Below, in pieces: positions 7,751 to 16,385 of a stretch of 27,281 nt of DNA. This DNA comes from Candidatus Thorarchaeota archaeon (GTDB lineage: Archaea; Asgardarchaeota; Thorarchaeia; Thorarchaeales; Thorarchaeaceae), in contig RDOF01000038.1 of assembly GCA_011365025.1 (NCBI GenBank), forward strand, positions 1 through 27,281, written 5' to 3'. A program made the position numbers and the translations under genes. Positions within the stretch are counted from its first letter, which is position 1, and each line of letters opens with the position of its first letter. Under the pieces are notes generated by a model. It was not told the DNA's origin, made no database searches, and worked only from the letters and a program-made list of their open reading frames with translations.

Positions 7751-8425
7751 GTGACTGAACCTGAGGATGACCAACGCGAGAATCGTCAGGATACGGAACC
7801 CGACGATGAGCATGGCCTAATCGAACGTACTATGAGGGCTCTAGAATTAACTCAGGGTGTTCAAATAGCTCGTAGATACCTAGCGATGAACGCATTTGAC
7901 GGCGCTCTTACGATGCTGGGCCTGATTCTTGGCGGTTTGATCACACTTAATCCCACCAATCCAGGAATCGTCTTTGATGCCCTTCTGCTTGCTGCAGTTG
8001 GCACAAGTGTAGCTATGGCGGTTTCAGGTTTTAGCGGGTCCTATCTGGCAGAGAGTGCAGAAAGAGACCGTGAAGTTGAGGAAATTGGCCAAGCCATGCT
8101 AACCGACATGAGTCAATCCATGTATGCAAAGGCCACGCGGACTACTGCAGCATTTGTGGCTCTTGTTGATGGGCTCTCTCCTGCGGTGGCAGCTTTTATC
8201 ATAATAACTCCATTATTGTTGGTGCCTGCAGGGTTGCTGGAAATTCATATGGCATTCTATGCAGCAATTCTGATATGCATGGCATTGCTCTTTGTGTTAG
8301 GTCTCTTCCTGGGCTCGATATCTAGGAAGAACATCTGGGTATATGGCGCGAAGACCCTCTTCGCAGGGATTCTTACTGCTATCCTTATGTTTGTCATCTC
8401 CCTTATTACTGGCGCAGGTGCATAG
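7751..8425 (+). CDS. VIT1/CCC1-like membrane transporter
   Basis: 224 residues. After an acidic N-terminal tail come about five membrane helices. Family signatures are NAFDGALTMLGLILGG in the first helix and GSYLAESAERDREVEE after the second, as in vacuolar iron transporter/CCC1 relatives, which export or store iron and manganese. The GTG start follows GGAG by ten bases; an ATG at 7736 in another frame ends after seven codons. Only one base separates its stop from the next gene's ATG. I infer Fe2+ or Mn2+ as substrate from the family; the sequence itself does not prove this. Confidence 0.82.
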   Translation: MTEPEDDQRENRQDTEPDDEHGLIERTMRALELTQGVQIARRYLAMNAFDGALTMLGLILGGLITLNPTNPGIVFDALLLAAVGTSVAMAVSGFSGSYLAESAERDREVEEIGQAMLTDMSQSMYAKATRTTAAFVALVDGLSPAVAAFIIITPLLLVPAGLLEIHMAFYAAILICMALLFVLGLFLGSISRKNIWVYGAKTLFAGILTAILMFVISLITGAGA

Positions 8426-8426
8426 C

Positions 8427-9416
8427 ATGTTCGAGGGAATTCCTAGATTCAAGGTGGCAAGCCTACCAACTCCATTGCATCCATTGAGAAACCTTGGCAG
8501 CTCCTTGGACTTGACCAACCTCTGGATTAAACGTGATGATATGACAGGCATCGCCTTTGGAGGAAACAAGACTCGAAAATTGGAGTTTGTCATAGGTGAT
8601 GCATTGGAGAAGGAATCTGATACAGTTGTCACTGCCGGGGCTGTACAAAGCAATCATTGCCGGCAAACTGCTGCTGTTGCCGCTCAGGCTGGCCTTCGAT
8701 GCATTCTACTCTTAGCAGGAGAGGAGCCGGAAAGGGACACTGGCAACCTCCTGCTCGACAAGCTCTTTGGAGCAGAGATCAAGTTCTTCCCAGATGATAG
8801 TTTCATGGATCTTAATGACAGAATGGCCTCGGTTATGACAACCCTTGAGGAGCTTGGGCTCAAACCATATGGAATCCCTCCGGGCGCATTCATGCCTGTT
8901 GGGTGTCTCGGCTACATTAGTGCCATGCAGGAATTGAGTGAGCAGTGTGAGGAGACCGGGTTTTATCCTGAGAGGATTTTGGTTCCAACCGGAACGGGCG
9001 GAACCTTGGCTGGCATGATTATAGGTGCAGAGCTCGCCAAGATTCAGGCTGACATCATCGGTGTTAGTGTGCTTTTCGAAGCAGATGAGCTTAGGACTCG
9101 TGTCAAGGAAATGATTGGACGTGTCTTTGAGGAGTATCCCAGCTATGTTGACCCATTCAGCCCGGATTTCCAAGTCGATGACCGCTTTATTGAAGATGGT
9201 TATGGTGTCGTGACTGACGGCGTCAAAAGTGCCATCAAAATGTTTGCGAAGATGGATGCAATTATCCTTGACCCAACGTATACAGCCAAGGCAGGTCTTA
9301 CATTGATGCGAATGGCCCTAGGCGGAGAGATTGAAAGAAACACGAGGGTTCTATTCTGGCATACCGGCGGAAGCCCGACCTTCTTCAATTTGGGTGATTC
9401 AATTTTCGAAGACTAG
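8427..9416 (+). CDS. D-cysteine desulfhydrase/ACC deaminase family PLP enzyme
   Basis: 329 residues, the usual length. Visible motifs are the PLP-lysine loop IAFGGNKTRKLEF (K48 by comparison with ACC deaminase K51), the substrate/PLP loop AVQSNHCRQ, the phosphate-binding TGTGGTLAG and the C-terminal LFWHTGGSP. Members release pyruvate and ammonia from D-cysteine (plus sulfide) or from ACC; archaeal members are usually annotated as D-cysteine desulfhydrase. The ATG at 8427 follows CAGGTG; longer frames run into the transporter gene. It is co-transcribed with that transporter, with a one-base gap. Substrate specificity cannot be settled from motifs alone. Confidence 0.88.
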   Translation: MFEGIPRFKVASLPTPLHPLRNLGSSLDLTNLWIKRDDMTGIAFGGNKTRKLEFVIGDALEKESDTVVTAGAVQSNHCRQTAAVAAQAGLRCILLLAGEEPERDTGNLLLDKLFGAEIKFFPDDSFMDLNDRMASVMTTLEELGLKPYGIPPGAFMPVGCLGYISAMQELSEQCEETGFYPERILVPTGTGGTLAGMIIGAELAKIQADIIGVSVLFEADELRTRVKEMIGRVFEEYPSYVDPFSPDFQVDDRFIEDGYGVVTDGVKSAIKMFAKMDAIILDPTYTAKAGLTLMRMALGGEIERNTRVLFWHTGGSPTFFNLGDSIFED

Positions 9417-9641
9417 CGTATTGCCCTATTCATGCGTTGATTCCATGAGAGCCGGGGCCATGGGAATCATGCCGAATTGTGCCAAAAAAGGTAGGATGTT
9501 GCTTGACAAGGGGCTGGAAAAAAGCTGCAAGAAGTACACCACTTGTTCTGTAACTGACTAATGGAATGACCCATATCCTTTTGTAAGCATAGCAGTCACA
9601 TTTGAAAACCCAATACATCCCCATACCAAATTAGGAACATG

Positions 9642-9650
9642 CTTTAATAT
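9642..9650 (+). promoter_or_regulatory. TATA box for the MoxR-VWA operon
   Basis: CTTTAATAT sits about 45 bases ahead of the ATG at 9692, and GGGGGC lies just before that start. The preceding 9417-9641 stretch has no convincing gene; short frames on both strands there lack binding sites. Confidence 0.5.
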
Positions 9651-9691
9651 GGTCCTGACTCACAATCAAATGTTAATGGGGGCATTTTCAG

Positions 9692-10663
9692 ATGGCGAAA
9701 CTGGCAAAACGCGAGAAGAAATCCGAGAAAGCTTCAGCGAACCTGAAGGAAGCAGAGGAGGACTTTGCAGTCCTCTTCGAGAGGCAAATGAGGGCGGCAA
9801 CCAAGGAAAAGGTCCAGATTGTCATCAAAGAGCAGTACCGTGAAGCCTTTGATGTACTCGAAGACTGCGAGAACGCAGGTCTCATTCCAGGTATCATCGG
9901 ACCGCCAGGCATCGGGAAGACACTCCTTCTAAGAGCCTATGCGGAAAAGAGTGAAAGGCCTTTTGAATGGCTTACAGGAGATGAAGGGATTCGTCCATCC
10001 CATCTGATTGGGTCCTACAATCCCTCACTTGTGCTCAATAAGGGATTCACGCTGGAGTCCTTCGACCCAGGACCTCTTCTGAAATCCATGGTAATTGGAG
10101 GTGTTTTTGGCCTTAATGAGGCAAACCGCCTACCCGAGTATGTTCAAAATACTCTCCTGGAACCTTTCGAAGAGCGGAGTGCCAATGTTCAACGCCTTGG
10201 GAGGATAAAGGCACACGACGACTTCTTTCCAGTACTTACGATGAATCCTGAGGAAATGAGCGGGGCCCATAGGCTGAGCGAGGCGCTCAGAGATCGGATT
10301 AGGGTTTGGATTCGCTTGGGCTACCCCCGCAAGGCTACGGAGATAGAGATTGTCAAGATGAACTGCCCAGAGTACAAATTAACCGATAAGACTCTGGAAG
10401 ATGTCTACAGTCTGGTTTCAGCCACTAGAACGAGCACGGACATCGAGGTTCCCGCTTCCATAAGAGCCGGGATCTCAATTGCAAGATTGGCCTCGGAAAT
10501 GGCGATACGCGGGGACGAAAAAGATGTCAGTCATGGAGTAATATCCAAGGCGGCTACATACGTGTTAACTGGCGCTTTGCGTTTTAGACCTGGCATTGAC
10601 CCTGAGCCTGCGGTGAATTCGCTAGTCCGGCGTGCTCTGGGCGTGGCTAGGAGTCAAGAATAA
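9692..10663 (+). CDS. MoxR-type AAA+ ATPase
   Basis: 323 residues. A charged N-terminal helix (1-40) precedes the AAA+ core: Walker A GPPGIGKT (70-77), Walker B region VFGLNEANR (138-146), sensor 1 MNP near N185, and ALRDRIRVW with arginine-finger candidates at 200-204. MoxR-type ATPases usually work with a VWA partner to remodel or load cofactors into other proteins, and the next gene is such a partner. In Walker B the usual Asp before the catalytic Glu is Asn (N142, with E143 kept), which is unusual. The start follows GGGGGC. Its stop codon overlaps the next ATG (TAATG), so the pair is translationally coupled. Confidence 0.9.
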   Translation: MAKLAKREKKSEKASANLKEAEEDFAVLFERQMRAATKEKVQIVIKEQYREAFDVLEDCENAGLIPGIIGPPGIGKTLLLRAYAEKSERPFEWLTGDEGIRPSHLIGSYNPSLVLNKGFTLESFDPGPLLKSMVIGGVFGLNEANRLPEYVQNTLLEPFEERSANVQRLGRIKAHDDFFPVLTMNPEEMSGAHRLSEALRDRIRVWIRLGYPRKATEIEIVKMNCPEYKLTDKTLEDVYSLVSATRTSTDIEVPASIRAGISIARLASEMAIRGDEKDVSHGVISKAATYVLTGALRFRPGIDPEPAVNSLVRRALGVARSQE

Positions 10664-13197
10664 TGACAGTTGCACCGAAGATTAGTGCAATCCCGAGCAA
10701 CGCAGTGGACTTTGCCTATGAGTTCATTCATAGGATGAGAACCCGTAAGGACGTGAGAATCAAGCCTAGTGTTAGACAAACAACTGCTATTCCGCAGATA
10801 CTCTCGGCACGGTATTTCCGAAATGGCCACCTTACTCTGGACGACTTCGTTGACGCGGCCGTTGTAACAACACATCCGTATGACCAAGAAATCGCAAGAA
10901 TCATTGCAGAAGATATCGTTCTTGGTAGAGAGAAAGAAGCCCCAAAACTGCAGCAGCAAATAAGTGAGCCCTCTCCTCAGAAGGGTGAGAACGAAAGGCT
11001 GCAAAAGGTCTTGGACCAAATCAGACGGGAGCAGAAACTAGCCAGTGAAATCAACCGAGAGATGGTTGAAGCTGGCTACGAGTATCTTCAAGACTTGCGG
11101 CAACGAAGGGAGTCGAAGCTTTACCGCACTGCGATTGGCCACGAGTATCTGAATGAAGGTGATGTAGTCCTTAGAGGTATAACGAGTGACCAGGAGCTGC
11201 GAAGCGCTGCGGCACAAGAGCTGCTTGAGAAGGTTGGGTCGTTAAGCTCGCAGAACATCCTGGATTCCAAACCTCTAGGTGCCTTAGAAGACATTATCGA
11301 ATCACCAAATGCTGCAGAGCGCATCGCAGCACAGGCTTTGAAGAAAGACCCAAATACACAAATGGAGTTCGAGCAGCTCGCGGCGAGAGACCCCTCGACA
11401 GCCGCGCGAGCACTTCGTCACATTGAAGAGATGAAAGCTTTTTCTGCTAAGAAACAAGCCGAGTTCGATGAAATGCTGGAAGCGGCTCTTAGTAATCTTA
11501 GTGAAGCTGCTGAATATGCCCACCAGCTGAAAAGAATGCCAGACAACATTGATGCAAAGATACAGGACGCTCCCGCCACGTATCCTTTGGCAGATGCGGC
11601 AGAATTTGCAAAGCAGATCAAGGAGAGCACAAAGAAGGATATTATGGACAACATTCTTGATGCGTACAACGAGCAGTATGACAATGGCGGCTCAGCAAAT
11701 GTCGACTTGAAGCAGTTATCTGAAAACGCAAGAAATACAGAGAGCTGGAAAGAGCTTCTGGATAAGAAAGTAGATGAAACAATTGAGAATGCTGACTCGC
11801 GCTCTGCTCCTTCGGACTACTTGAGACAGAAGCTAAGAGAAATGAGTTCCATGCAGTCAGCAATCTCAGATAGGGAGTGCAAAGAGAAATGGGAGGAATC
11901 TATGCAAAAGATTGCGGATGCTGCAATCGCTCGCTCTCCCACGAAAACCCATCTCCGAAAGACAGTACGAGAAATATCTAGGCAAGGAGTAACACCGTCT
12001 TCAGAAGGAATTCGGCAGGCCGGAGAAAACCTTGGAATGTCTGAAGATGAAATCCTCGAGCTTTTGAATCCGTCATTTCAGGTAATCAAATCCCTGATTC
12101 AGCAAGGTGTGAACGATTTTGATAGACTAAGCAATCTCATATCGTCTGCCCATCTCACCCATTCGCAACTACAGGAACTGGCTGACCTTTCCATGGAAAA
12201 GGACAATCAATCAGCATTGGGCGCAATTGCTCACGAGAATTTCGCAGCTGCCATGGGGATTCAGGATGCACGTGCCGGACGGGGATACGGATATCAGAGA
12301 GGAAGAATACAACCTGGGGCCATTGACCAAAACAGGGCAGACAAGGTTTTCGGAGGTCTCTTGGGAGGTCCCGCAACCAATATCGTCCGGATCTGGTATT
12401 CCTATAGGCATGACCTCCCTCCGGAGTTGAAACAGCGGCTAAAGGAGATAGCCAAGCGGCTTCTTATTGACCTGGGAAAGAGGTATGCCAAAGCAACAAT
12501 GGGGTCCTCTATGCTGGGCGGCATTCAGCAGTCAACCACGGTGCGTCCATTTCGTATTGGAGATGAGATTGAGCTAATTGACCTTGAAGAAACAATGGAA
12601 TCATTGCTTGCCCAGGGTCGAACCGAGTTTAGTGTTTTGGATGTTGAAGATTTCCTAATCTGCGAAACCTATCAGGGGCACAGAGCATTCTTCTGGGCAC
12701 TAGACAAATCTGGGTCAATGCACTCTCCAGAAAAGCTTGGAATGCTTGCAATTTCAGTCATGGCCGGCCTTTATGGCGTTCAAAAGGATGACTTCGGGGT
12801 CGTCCTCTTCGATAGCGAAACCCATGTTGTAAAGACGATTGACCAGCGCCATATCGATGTGGAAAAGGTAGCCACAGACCTACTTGATGTCGAAGCATCT
12901 GGTGGGACTGGGGGTAGGACTTCGTTGAACCTTGCATTGACGAATTTTGAGGAAACCAGAGCCAAGGAGAAAATTTGCATTTTTGCCAGTGATGCGTACC
13001 TGAGTGATCAGGCCGAATGCGAGAAATTAATGGAAAAGATGAAACATCGTGGTATTCAGGTGATAATACTTGTTCCAAAGAGCGAGTATGACCTCAACGC
13101 CGCAGACCGCCTAGCGAAATCTGCTCATGGTGTCGTCCTTGATATTGGCACCATTGAGGAACTCCCTGAGAAGCTCCTACGACTAACGAACTACTAG
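10663..13197 (+). CDS. Large VWA-domain partner of the MoxR ATPase
   Basis: 844 residues. Residues 1-95 hold a conserved-looking segment (PSVRQTTAIPQILSARYF, then DDFVDAAVVTTHPYDQ) seen in chelatase-like VWA proteins. A long, charged, mainly helical middle (about 90-600) follows, and the last 170 residues form a VWA domain. The MIDAS site is complete: D681-x-S683-x-S685 (DKSGS), T753 in the GGRTSL loop (T749 nearby) and D777 in FASDAY. The MIDAS motif would bind a divalent metal and a client or the ATPase. The client is unknown. Its stop shares the CTAG at 13194-13197 with the convergent gene. Confidence 0.9.
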   Translation: MTVAPKISAIPSNAVDFAYEFIHRMRTRKDVRIKPSVRQTTAIPQILSARYFRNGHLTLDDFVDAAVVTTHPYDQEIARIIAEDIVLGREKEAPKLQQQISEPSPQKGENERLQKVLDQIRREQKLASEINREMVEAGYEYLQDLRQRRESKLYRTAIGHEYLNEGDVVLRGITSDQELRSAAAQELLEKVGSLSSQNILDSKPLGALEDIIESPNAAERIAAQALKKDPNTQMEFEQLAARDPSTAARALRHIEEMKAFSAKKQAEFDEMLEAALSNLSEAAEYAHQLKRMPDNIDAKIQDAPATYPLADAAEFAKQIKESTKKDIMDNILDAYNEQYDNGGSANVDLKQLSENARNTESWKELLDKKVDETIENADSRSAPSDYLRQKLREMSSMQSAISDRECKEKWEESMQKIADAAIARSPTKTHLRKTVREISRQGVTPSSEGIRQAGENLGMSEDEILELLNPSFQVIKSLIQQGVNDFDRLSNLISSAHLTHSQLQELADLSMEKDNQSALGAIAHENFAAAMGIQDARAGRGYGYQRGRIQPGAIDQNRADKVFGGLLGGPATNIVRIWYSYRHDLPPELKQRLKEIAKRLLIDLGKRYAKATMGSSMLGGIQQSTTVRPFRIGDEIELIDLEETMESLLAQGRTEFSVLDVEDFLICETYQGHRAFFWALDKSGSMHSPEKLGMLAISVMAGLYGVQKDDFGVVLFDSETHVVKTIDQRHIDVEKVATDLLDVEASGGTGGRTSLNLALTNFEETRAKEKICIFASDAYLSDQAECEKLMEKMKHRGIQVIILVPKSEYDLNAADRLAKSAHGVVLDIGTIEELPEKLLRLTNY

Positions 13198-13928
13198 TCC
13201 TCAGGAAGAGCAAAACCGGGCCTTGAAACGAGACTCTTGTCCTTTACCTCGCAGACATAGAATTTGTAGGCGCAAAGATACTCCGACCGTCTTAAGTCGA
13301 TGAATCTTGAAGAGAAGAGGCTTCTAAGAATCCGCATGAAGCGATAGAATGGGTCACCTGGAAAGACGATTTCCGCGACGCAATTTGCCTGATAACTATA
13401 GTGGACTGCCTGGCTGGGGTCTCGCCACTGGAAAGTGATTGAGGCTCTTGGATCACGCCGGATATTCGAATAAGTACTATCGCCGTACAACTCGGCTGCT
13501 CCAAACCGGAAGCGGTCTATCTCTGAATCCTTCAGAAAGAGCCTTCTGTACAAGTCAATTCGGTCCTGCACGGTCTCCTCGAATGGGTGTCCCTGAAATG
13601 AAAGCACCTCCCCCTCAATCTCTTCTACCTTATCTTCAAGCACATCATCGGTAAGAGTCAAGCGTAGTATCTTGGTTGATGCATTAATCGGGAACATGAG
13701 GCCTGGGTCATATGTACAAACAGTTGGCTTCATGCACGTGGATTTCCAAAGCATGTCGAGTTTGTCATGTGGGTCATAGTCTCCATCCATGGCTGATGCC
13801 ATTTCATTGTAAAGTGGATCAGGTATTGCATTGAGCGGAAAAGCAGCGGTAATCTGATTCATCGCCACCTCTATTCTTCGTCCTTCTCTGTCGATGAATT
13901 TCACGCGGGACGGCATACTTTCAGGCAT
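13194..13928 (-). CDS. Uncharacterised protein convergent with VWA gene
   Basis: 244 residues with no signal peptide, membrane helix or motif I recognise. The sequence is a balanced soluble mix with several Cys, a Phe/Arg-rich C-terminal half (FYRFMRILRSLFSSRF) and a YLCAYKFYVCEVKDK strand-like segment. The ATG at 13928 follows a GAGAGATGGG stretch; an ATG four codons later lacks a site. Its stop codon lies in the same CTAG as the VWA stop, so the genes have no spacer between them. It diverges from the gelsolin-like gene. A link to the MoxR-VWA pair is possible only from position. Confidence 0.75.
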   Translation of the reverse strand: MPESMPSRVKFIDREGRRIEVAMNQITAAFPLNAIPDPLYNEMASAMDGDYDPHDKLDMLWKSTCMKPTVCTYDPGLMFPINASTKILRLTLTDDVLEDKVEEIEGEVLSFQGHPFEETVQDRIDLYRRLFLKDSEIDRFRFGAAELYGDSTYSNIRRDPRASITFQWRDPSQAVHYSYQANCVAEIVFPGDPFYRFMRILRSLFSSRFIDLRRSEYLCAYKFYVCEVKDKSLVSRPGFALPED

Positions 13929-14098
13929 GACCCATCTCTCTCTTAATGGAGTTGGTATACTCCTCGGTAGAGCTCGAAATAGATATTCAAAAGGCTATCT
14001 GGAATGGATAAGTTGGACTTGCTGCGTATGGAAAAGGGTCATAAGCGGTACAGTGTCTGTCCTGTTTAACCTTCTTGGAGAGGAAAGGAGCGACCCTG

Positions 14099-14371
14099 AT
14101 GGTTGAAGCTTTTGAGATAGACTCGGAGGCCAAGCTAGAAGAAACCGAGGCAGATGCATCCATTATTTCCTCTGACAAAGTTCTCGTTTTCGTCGACCAT
14201 GATTCCCAGACGGTTTATTTGTGGCGTGGAGCTAAAGCTGACAGATTCAAGAAACTAATGGGAACCAGGGTAGCGGCACAGCTTAGTCATAGCTATCCGA
14301 AATACAGGATTCGACCTATTACTGAGGGGAGGGAACCTGCGGCGTTCAAAGACCTTTTGAAACTAAGATAG
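14099..14371 (+). CDS. Single gelsolin-like domain protein
   Basis: 90 residues. After a short acidic N-terminus (about 1-25), the remainder reads as one gelsolin/ADF-type repeat: KVLVFVDHDSQTVYLWRG (27-44), where the strand after a conserved D ends in a W-G turn, then a basic helix (KADRFKKLMGTRVAAQL), then YRIRPITEGREPAAFKDLL, matching the family's ending of the form V.EG.EP..F. Gelsolin repeats bind actin and calcium in eukaryotes, and Asgard archaea encode actin-like proteins with gelsolin partners. The ATG at 14099 has GGAG eight bases upstream; an in-frame TTG at 14075 would include that site. It could be an actin regulator, but no actin gene is in view. Confidence 0.7.
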   Translation: MVEAFEIDSEAKLEETEADASIISSDKVLVFVDHDSQTVYLWRGAKADRFKKLMGTRVAAQLSHSYPKYRIRPITEGREPAAFKDLLKLR

Positions 14372-14425
14372 CACCACCAATACATAGATTTGCTTTGCCT
14401 GCAATAACGGAACAGGGCGAGGACG

Positions 14426-14704
14426 CTGAGAATTAATCGTAGAGCCTATCTACATTGGATTCGAAACGTAGAACGCGGACTCGTTACTAGAAGTGAAATA
14501 ATTGAAGCCCTTGACTCCGAAATCTGGAGGACCGTATCGGAAATTTCAGCTAGTGTAAGAGTCGGCTCAGCTACAGTTTCCTATCATCTTCGGAATATGG
14601 AACGCGAAGGCATTGCCGATAGAAATAATGAGGGAAGCTGGAGGCTAGGCCCCTCTCAGCAGGCAAACCTCATTCAATTCCTAAAGAAGTCTAGGAACTC
14701 CTAG
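14426..14704 (+). CDS. Small winged-helix transcription regulator, non-canonical start
   Basis: About 92 residues. The frame reads LRINRRAYLHWIRNVERG, then TRSEIIEAL, a helix-turn-helix (VSEISASVRVGSATVSYHLRNMEREGI) and a wing (WRLGP), ending with QQANLIQFLKKS. This is an ArsR-like winged-helix layout common among small archaeal regulators. The frame has no ATG, GTG or TTG before the recognition helix. The likeliest starts are CTG at 14426 (GAGG three bases upstream) or ATT at 14432 (GAGG nine bases upstream). The coding signature looks intact, so it is either a gene with a near-cognate start or one that lost its start. It follows the gelsolin-like gene by about 55 bases. Confidence 0.6.
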   Translation: MRINRRAYLHWIRNVERGLVTRSEIIEALDSEIWRTVSEISASVRVGSATVSYHLRNMEREGIADRNNEGSWRLGPSQQANLIQFLKKSRNS

Positions 14705-14817
14705 TGCTAGTTCCTACCTTATTTTCCAATGATGCAAAATGGAAATGAGCTGTCATTGAGGGCTAAAGGAATCACTGGATATTCTTCCGGACCATATGAT
14801 TCCTTCAGCCAAGTATT

Positions 14818-15381
14818 CTAGCATCCTGGAACGGCATTAACACCTGCCGCTCTTGCGGTTTCCAGATAGCTCGGATGTTCCCTTACTGTTCCACGACCAT
14901 TCATGCCAGGAGCAACAATGGTTTTGAGGGGAGTCATCCCAAGGTAATTGCATATGTCTTCGAACATCCCAATAGTATGGCGTGCATAGTACTTGTCTCC
15001 GCCGCCCATCGGAATTGTGAGAACAATTTGCTTTCCTTGAAAGATTCTTTGGTCGGCTCCATACCACCTGTCTACGAAAGCCTTCACTTGCGCAGTTGGG
15101 CCCCACCAATAGATAGGTGTCCCAAGAACCCATACGTTGCTCTCCTTCATAAGCGACAATAACTCAGCCATATCATCATCATGGTGGCAAGTGCCAGAGC
15201 GCCGGCATTTATCGCAGGCTCTACAAGGTGAAATCTTCAGGTCTCTGAGAGCCACCTTGGTAATAGATGCTCCCGCCTCCTCTGCTCCAGCCAAGACTTC
15301 GTCTACCAGGATCTCTGTGTTTCCACCCTTGCGAGGACTACCTATAATCCCCAACACGCGATTGTTGCCATTGGTGACCAC
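14818..15381 (-). CDS. Iron-sulfur flavoprotein of the NADPH-dependent FMN reductase family
   Basis: 187 residues. The N-terminal flavodoxin-like phosphate loop GSPRKGGNT (14-22) binds FMN. A compact Cys motif, C53-x2-C56-x2-C59-x5-C65, matches the 4Fe-4S motif of archaeal iron-sulfur flavoproteins. GTPIYWWGPTAQVKAFVDRW is the usual flavin-side loop. Such proteins pass electrons in anaerobic redox or oxygen-stress reactions; the partner is unknown. The GTG at 15381 follows AGGAGGGAG by a good spacing. It is transcribed after the GNAT-like gene on the same strand, 24 bases downstream of it. Confidence 0.88.
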   Translation of the reverse strand: MVTNGNNRVLGIIGSPRKGGNTEILVDEVLAGAEEAGASITKVALRDLKISPCRACDKCRRSGTCHHDDDMAELLSLMKESNVWVLGTPIYWWGPTAQVKAFVDRWYGADQRIFQGKQIVLTIPMGGGDKYYARHTIGMFEDICNYLGMTPLKTIVAPGMNGRGTVREHPSYLETARAAGVNAVPGC

Positions 15382-15405
15382 AGCTCTCCCTCCTGTACCT
15401 TGAGA

Positions 15406-16347
15406 TTACTTCTCTTTTCTGAAAATATAGAAGTCCTCATACTCACGGAATTCGGGCTTCATCCGAATTATGGCACTGGCTTCTGGTCCATCTGCACGGA
15501 ATCCAAAGGCAGTCACAATGGGGATATCCGTCCATCCTGCCTTTTTGCAGTCCTTCGCAAGCTCCACAAGAAGTCGTTCCCATGCATATTCGTACCCGGG
15601 TTTCAATGCTCTGAAACGTAGAATTATCCGCTCTCCGTCAGCTGGAATACTCACGCTACCGGGGTCTGTCCGAAGTGGTGCAGTCGCGGCAACAGCTTCA
15701 TCTCCTTTGAATAGGATTGTTGGAGCACGGACGGGAAAGACTCTATCTTTGAAGTAGGAAACGAACCCCTCACGCTCTACAAATGCCTGTCTAAGATTCT
15801 CATCTGTCAGGCAGAGGTCAACCAGAAGATCAATATCTTTCTCTGTTGCTGCTCTCGCTGTTAGCTCAGCAGCTTTTCCCTCCAATTGCATTTTAGCTGT
15901 TTCACCAACATCAAGATCTGTGCTGTACTGAACGTATTTTTCATGTTCCGTGAATCCAAGTTTCTTGAAGAACTCCACTTGCTTGTCCTTAATCTTGGAC
16001 CGGAGAACAACGCCTGTCGTAATCCTATCAATATCCTCCCTATTCTTGAGATATTCAAACTGCTCCTTGAAGAGAGTTTTCTGGACCTCGGGGGGACAAT
16101 CAGGCATAGTCCATGGATAGCCAATATTCGCCCTTCCAGGTTCAGAATCTGATATGCTTGATGTCACGTAGGCAAGGGGCTTTCCATCGTCAGTAAGCGC
16201 ATATCTGGTCGCATCCTCACCACGCTGAATGTTCCGGTCTCGAATCTGCCAACCCTGAGCCGGAAGCCCTGAAGCCTCGGTATAAATCTGTGCTTGGATG
16301 TCTTCGAGCCCCTCGTCGGCATTCCATTTCTTGTATACAATTTTCAT
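15406..16347 (-). CDS. Tandem GNAT-like acetyltransferase
   Basis: 313 residues. The first half looks like a GNAT domain, with the family's closing signature EFFKKLGFTEHEKYVQY near residues 125-145. The second half begins again with LTARAATEKDIDLLVDL, a typical GNAT first strand and helix, so the protein seems to hold two GNAT folds; the second lacks a clear acetyl-CoA loop by eye. Substrate unknown. The ATG at 16347 has GGAG seven bases upstream; a TTG at 16362 would overlap this site. Upstream lies a divergent region with a perfect inverted repeat (16386-16430). It probably shares a transcript with the flavoprotein downstream. Confidence 0.8.
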   Translation of the reverse strand: MKIVYKKWNADEGLEDIQAQIYTEASGLPAQGWQIRDRNIQRGEDATRYALTDDGKPLAYVTSSISDSEPGRANIGYPWTMPDCPPEVQKTLFKEQFEYLKNREDIDRITTGVVLRSKIKDKQVEFFKKLGFTEHEKYVQYSTDLDVGETAKMQLEGKAAELTARAATEKDIDLLVDLCLTDENLRQAFVEREGFVSYFKDRVFPVRAPTILFKGDEAVAATAPLRTDPGSVSIPADGERIILRFRALKPGYEYAWERLLVELAKDCKKAGWTDIPIVTAFGFRADGPEASAIIRMKPEFREYEDFYIFRKEK

Positions 16348-16385
16348 TCTGTATCTCCTCAATATACACTACGCGTCGAAAAGGT

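Noticed and set aside
9430..9624. Short frames on both strands in the gap before the MoxR gene, including a plus-strand Lys/Cys-rich tail frame
   Set aside because: No ribosome binding sites, no recognisable domain, and overlap with each other; treated as chance.
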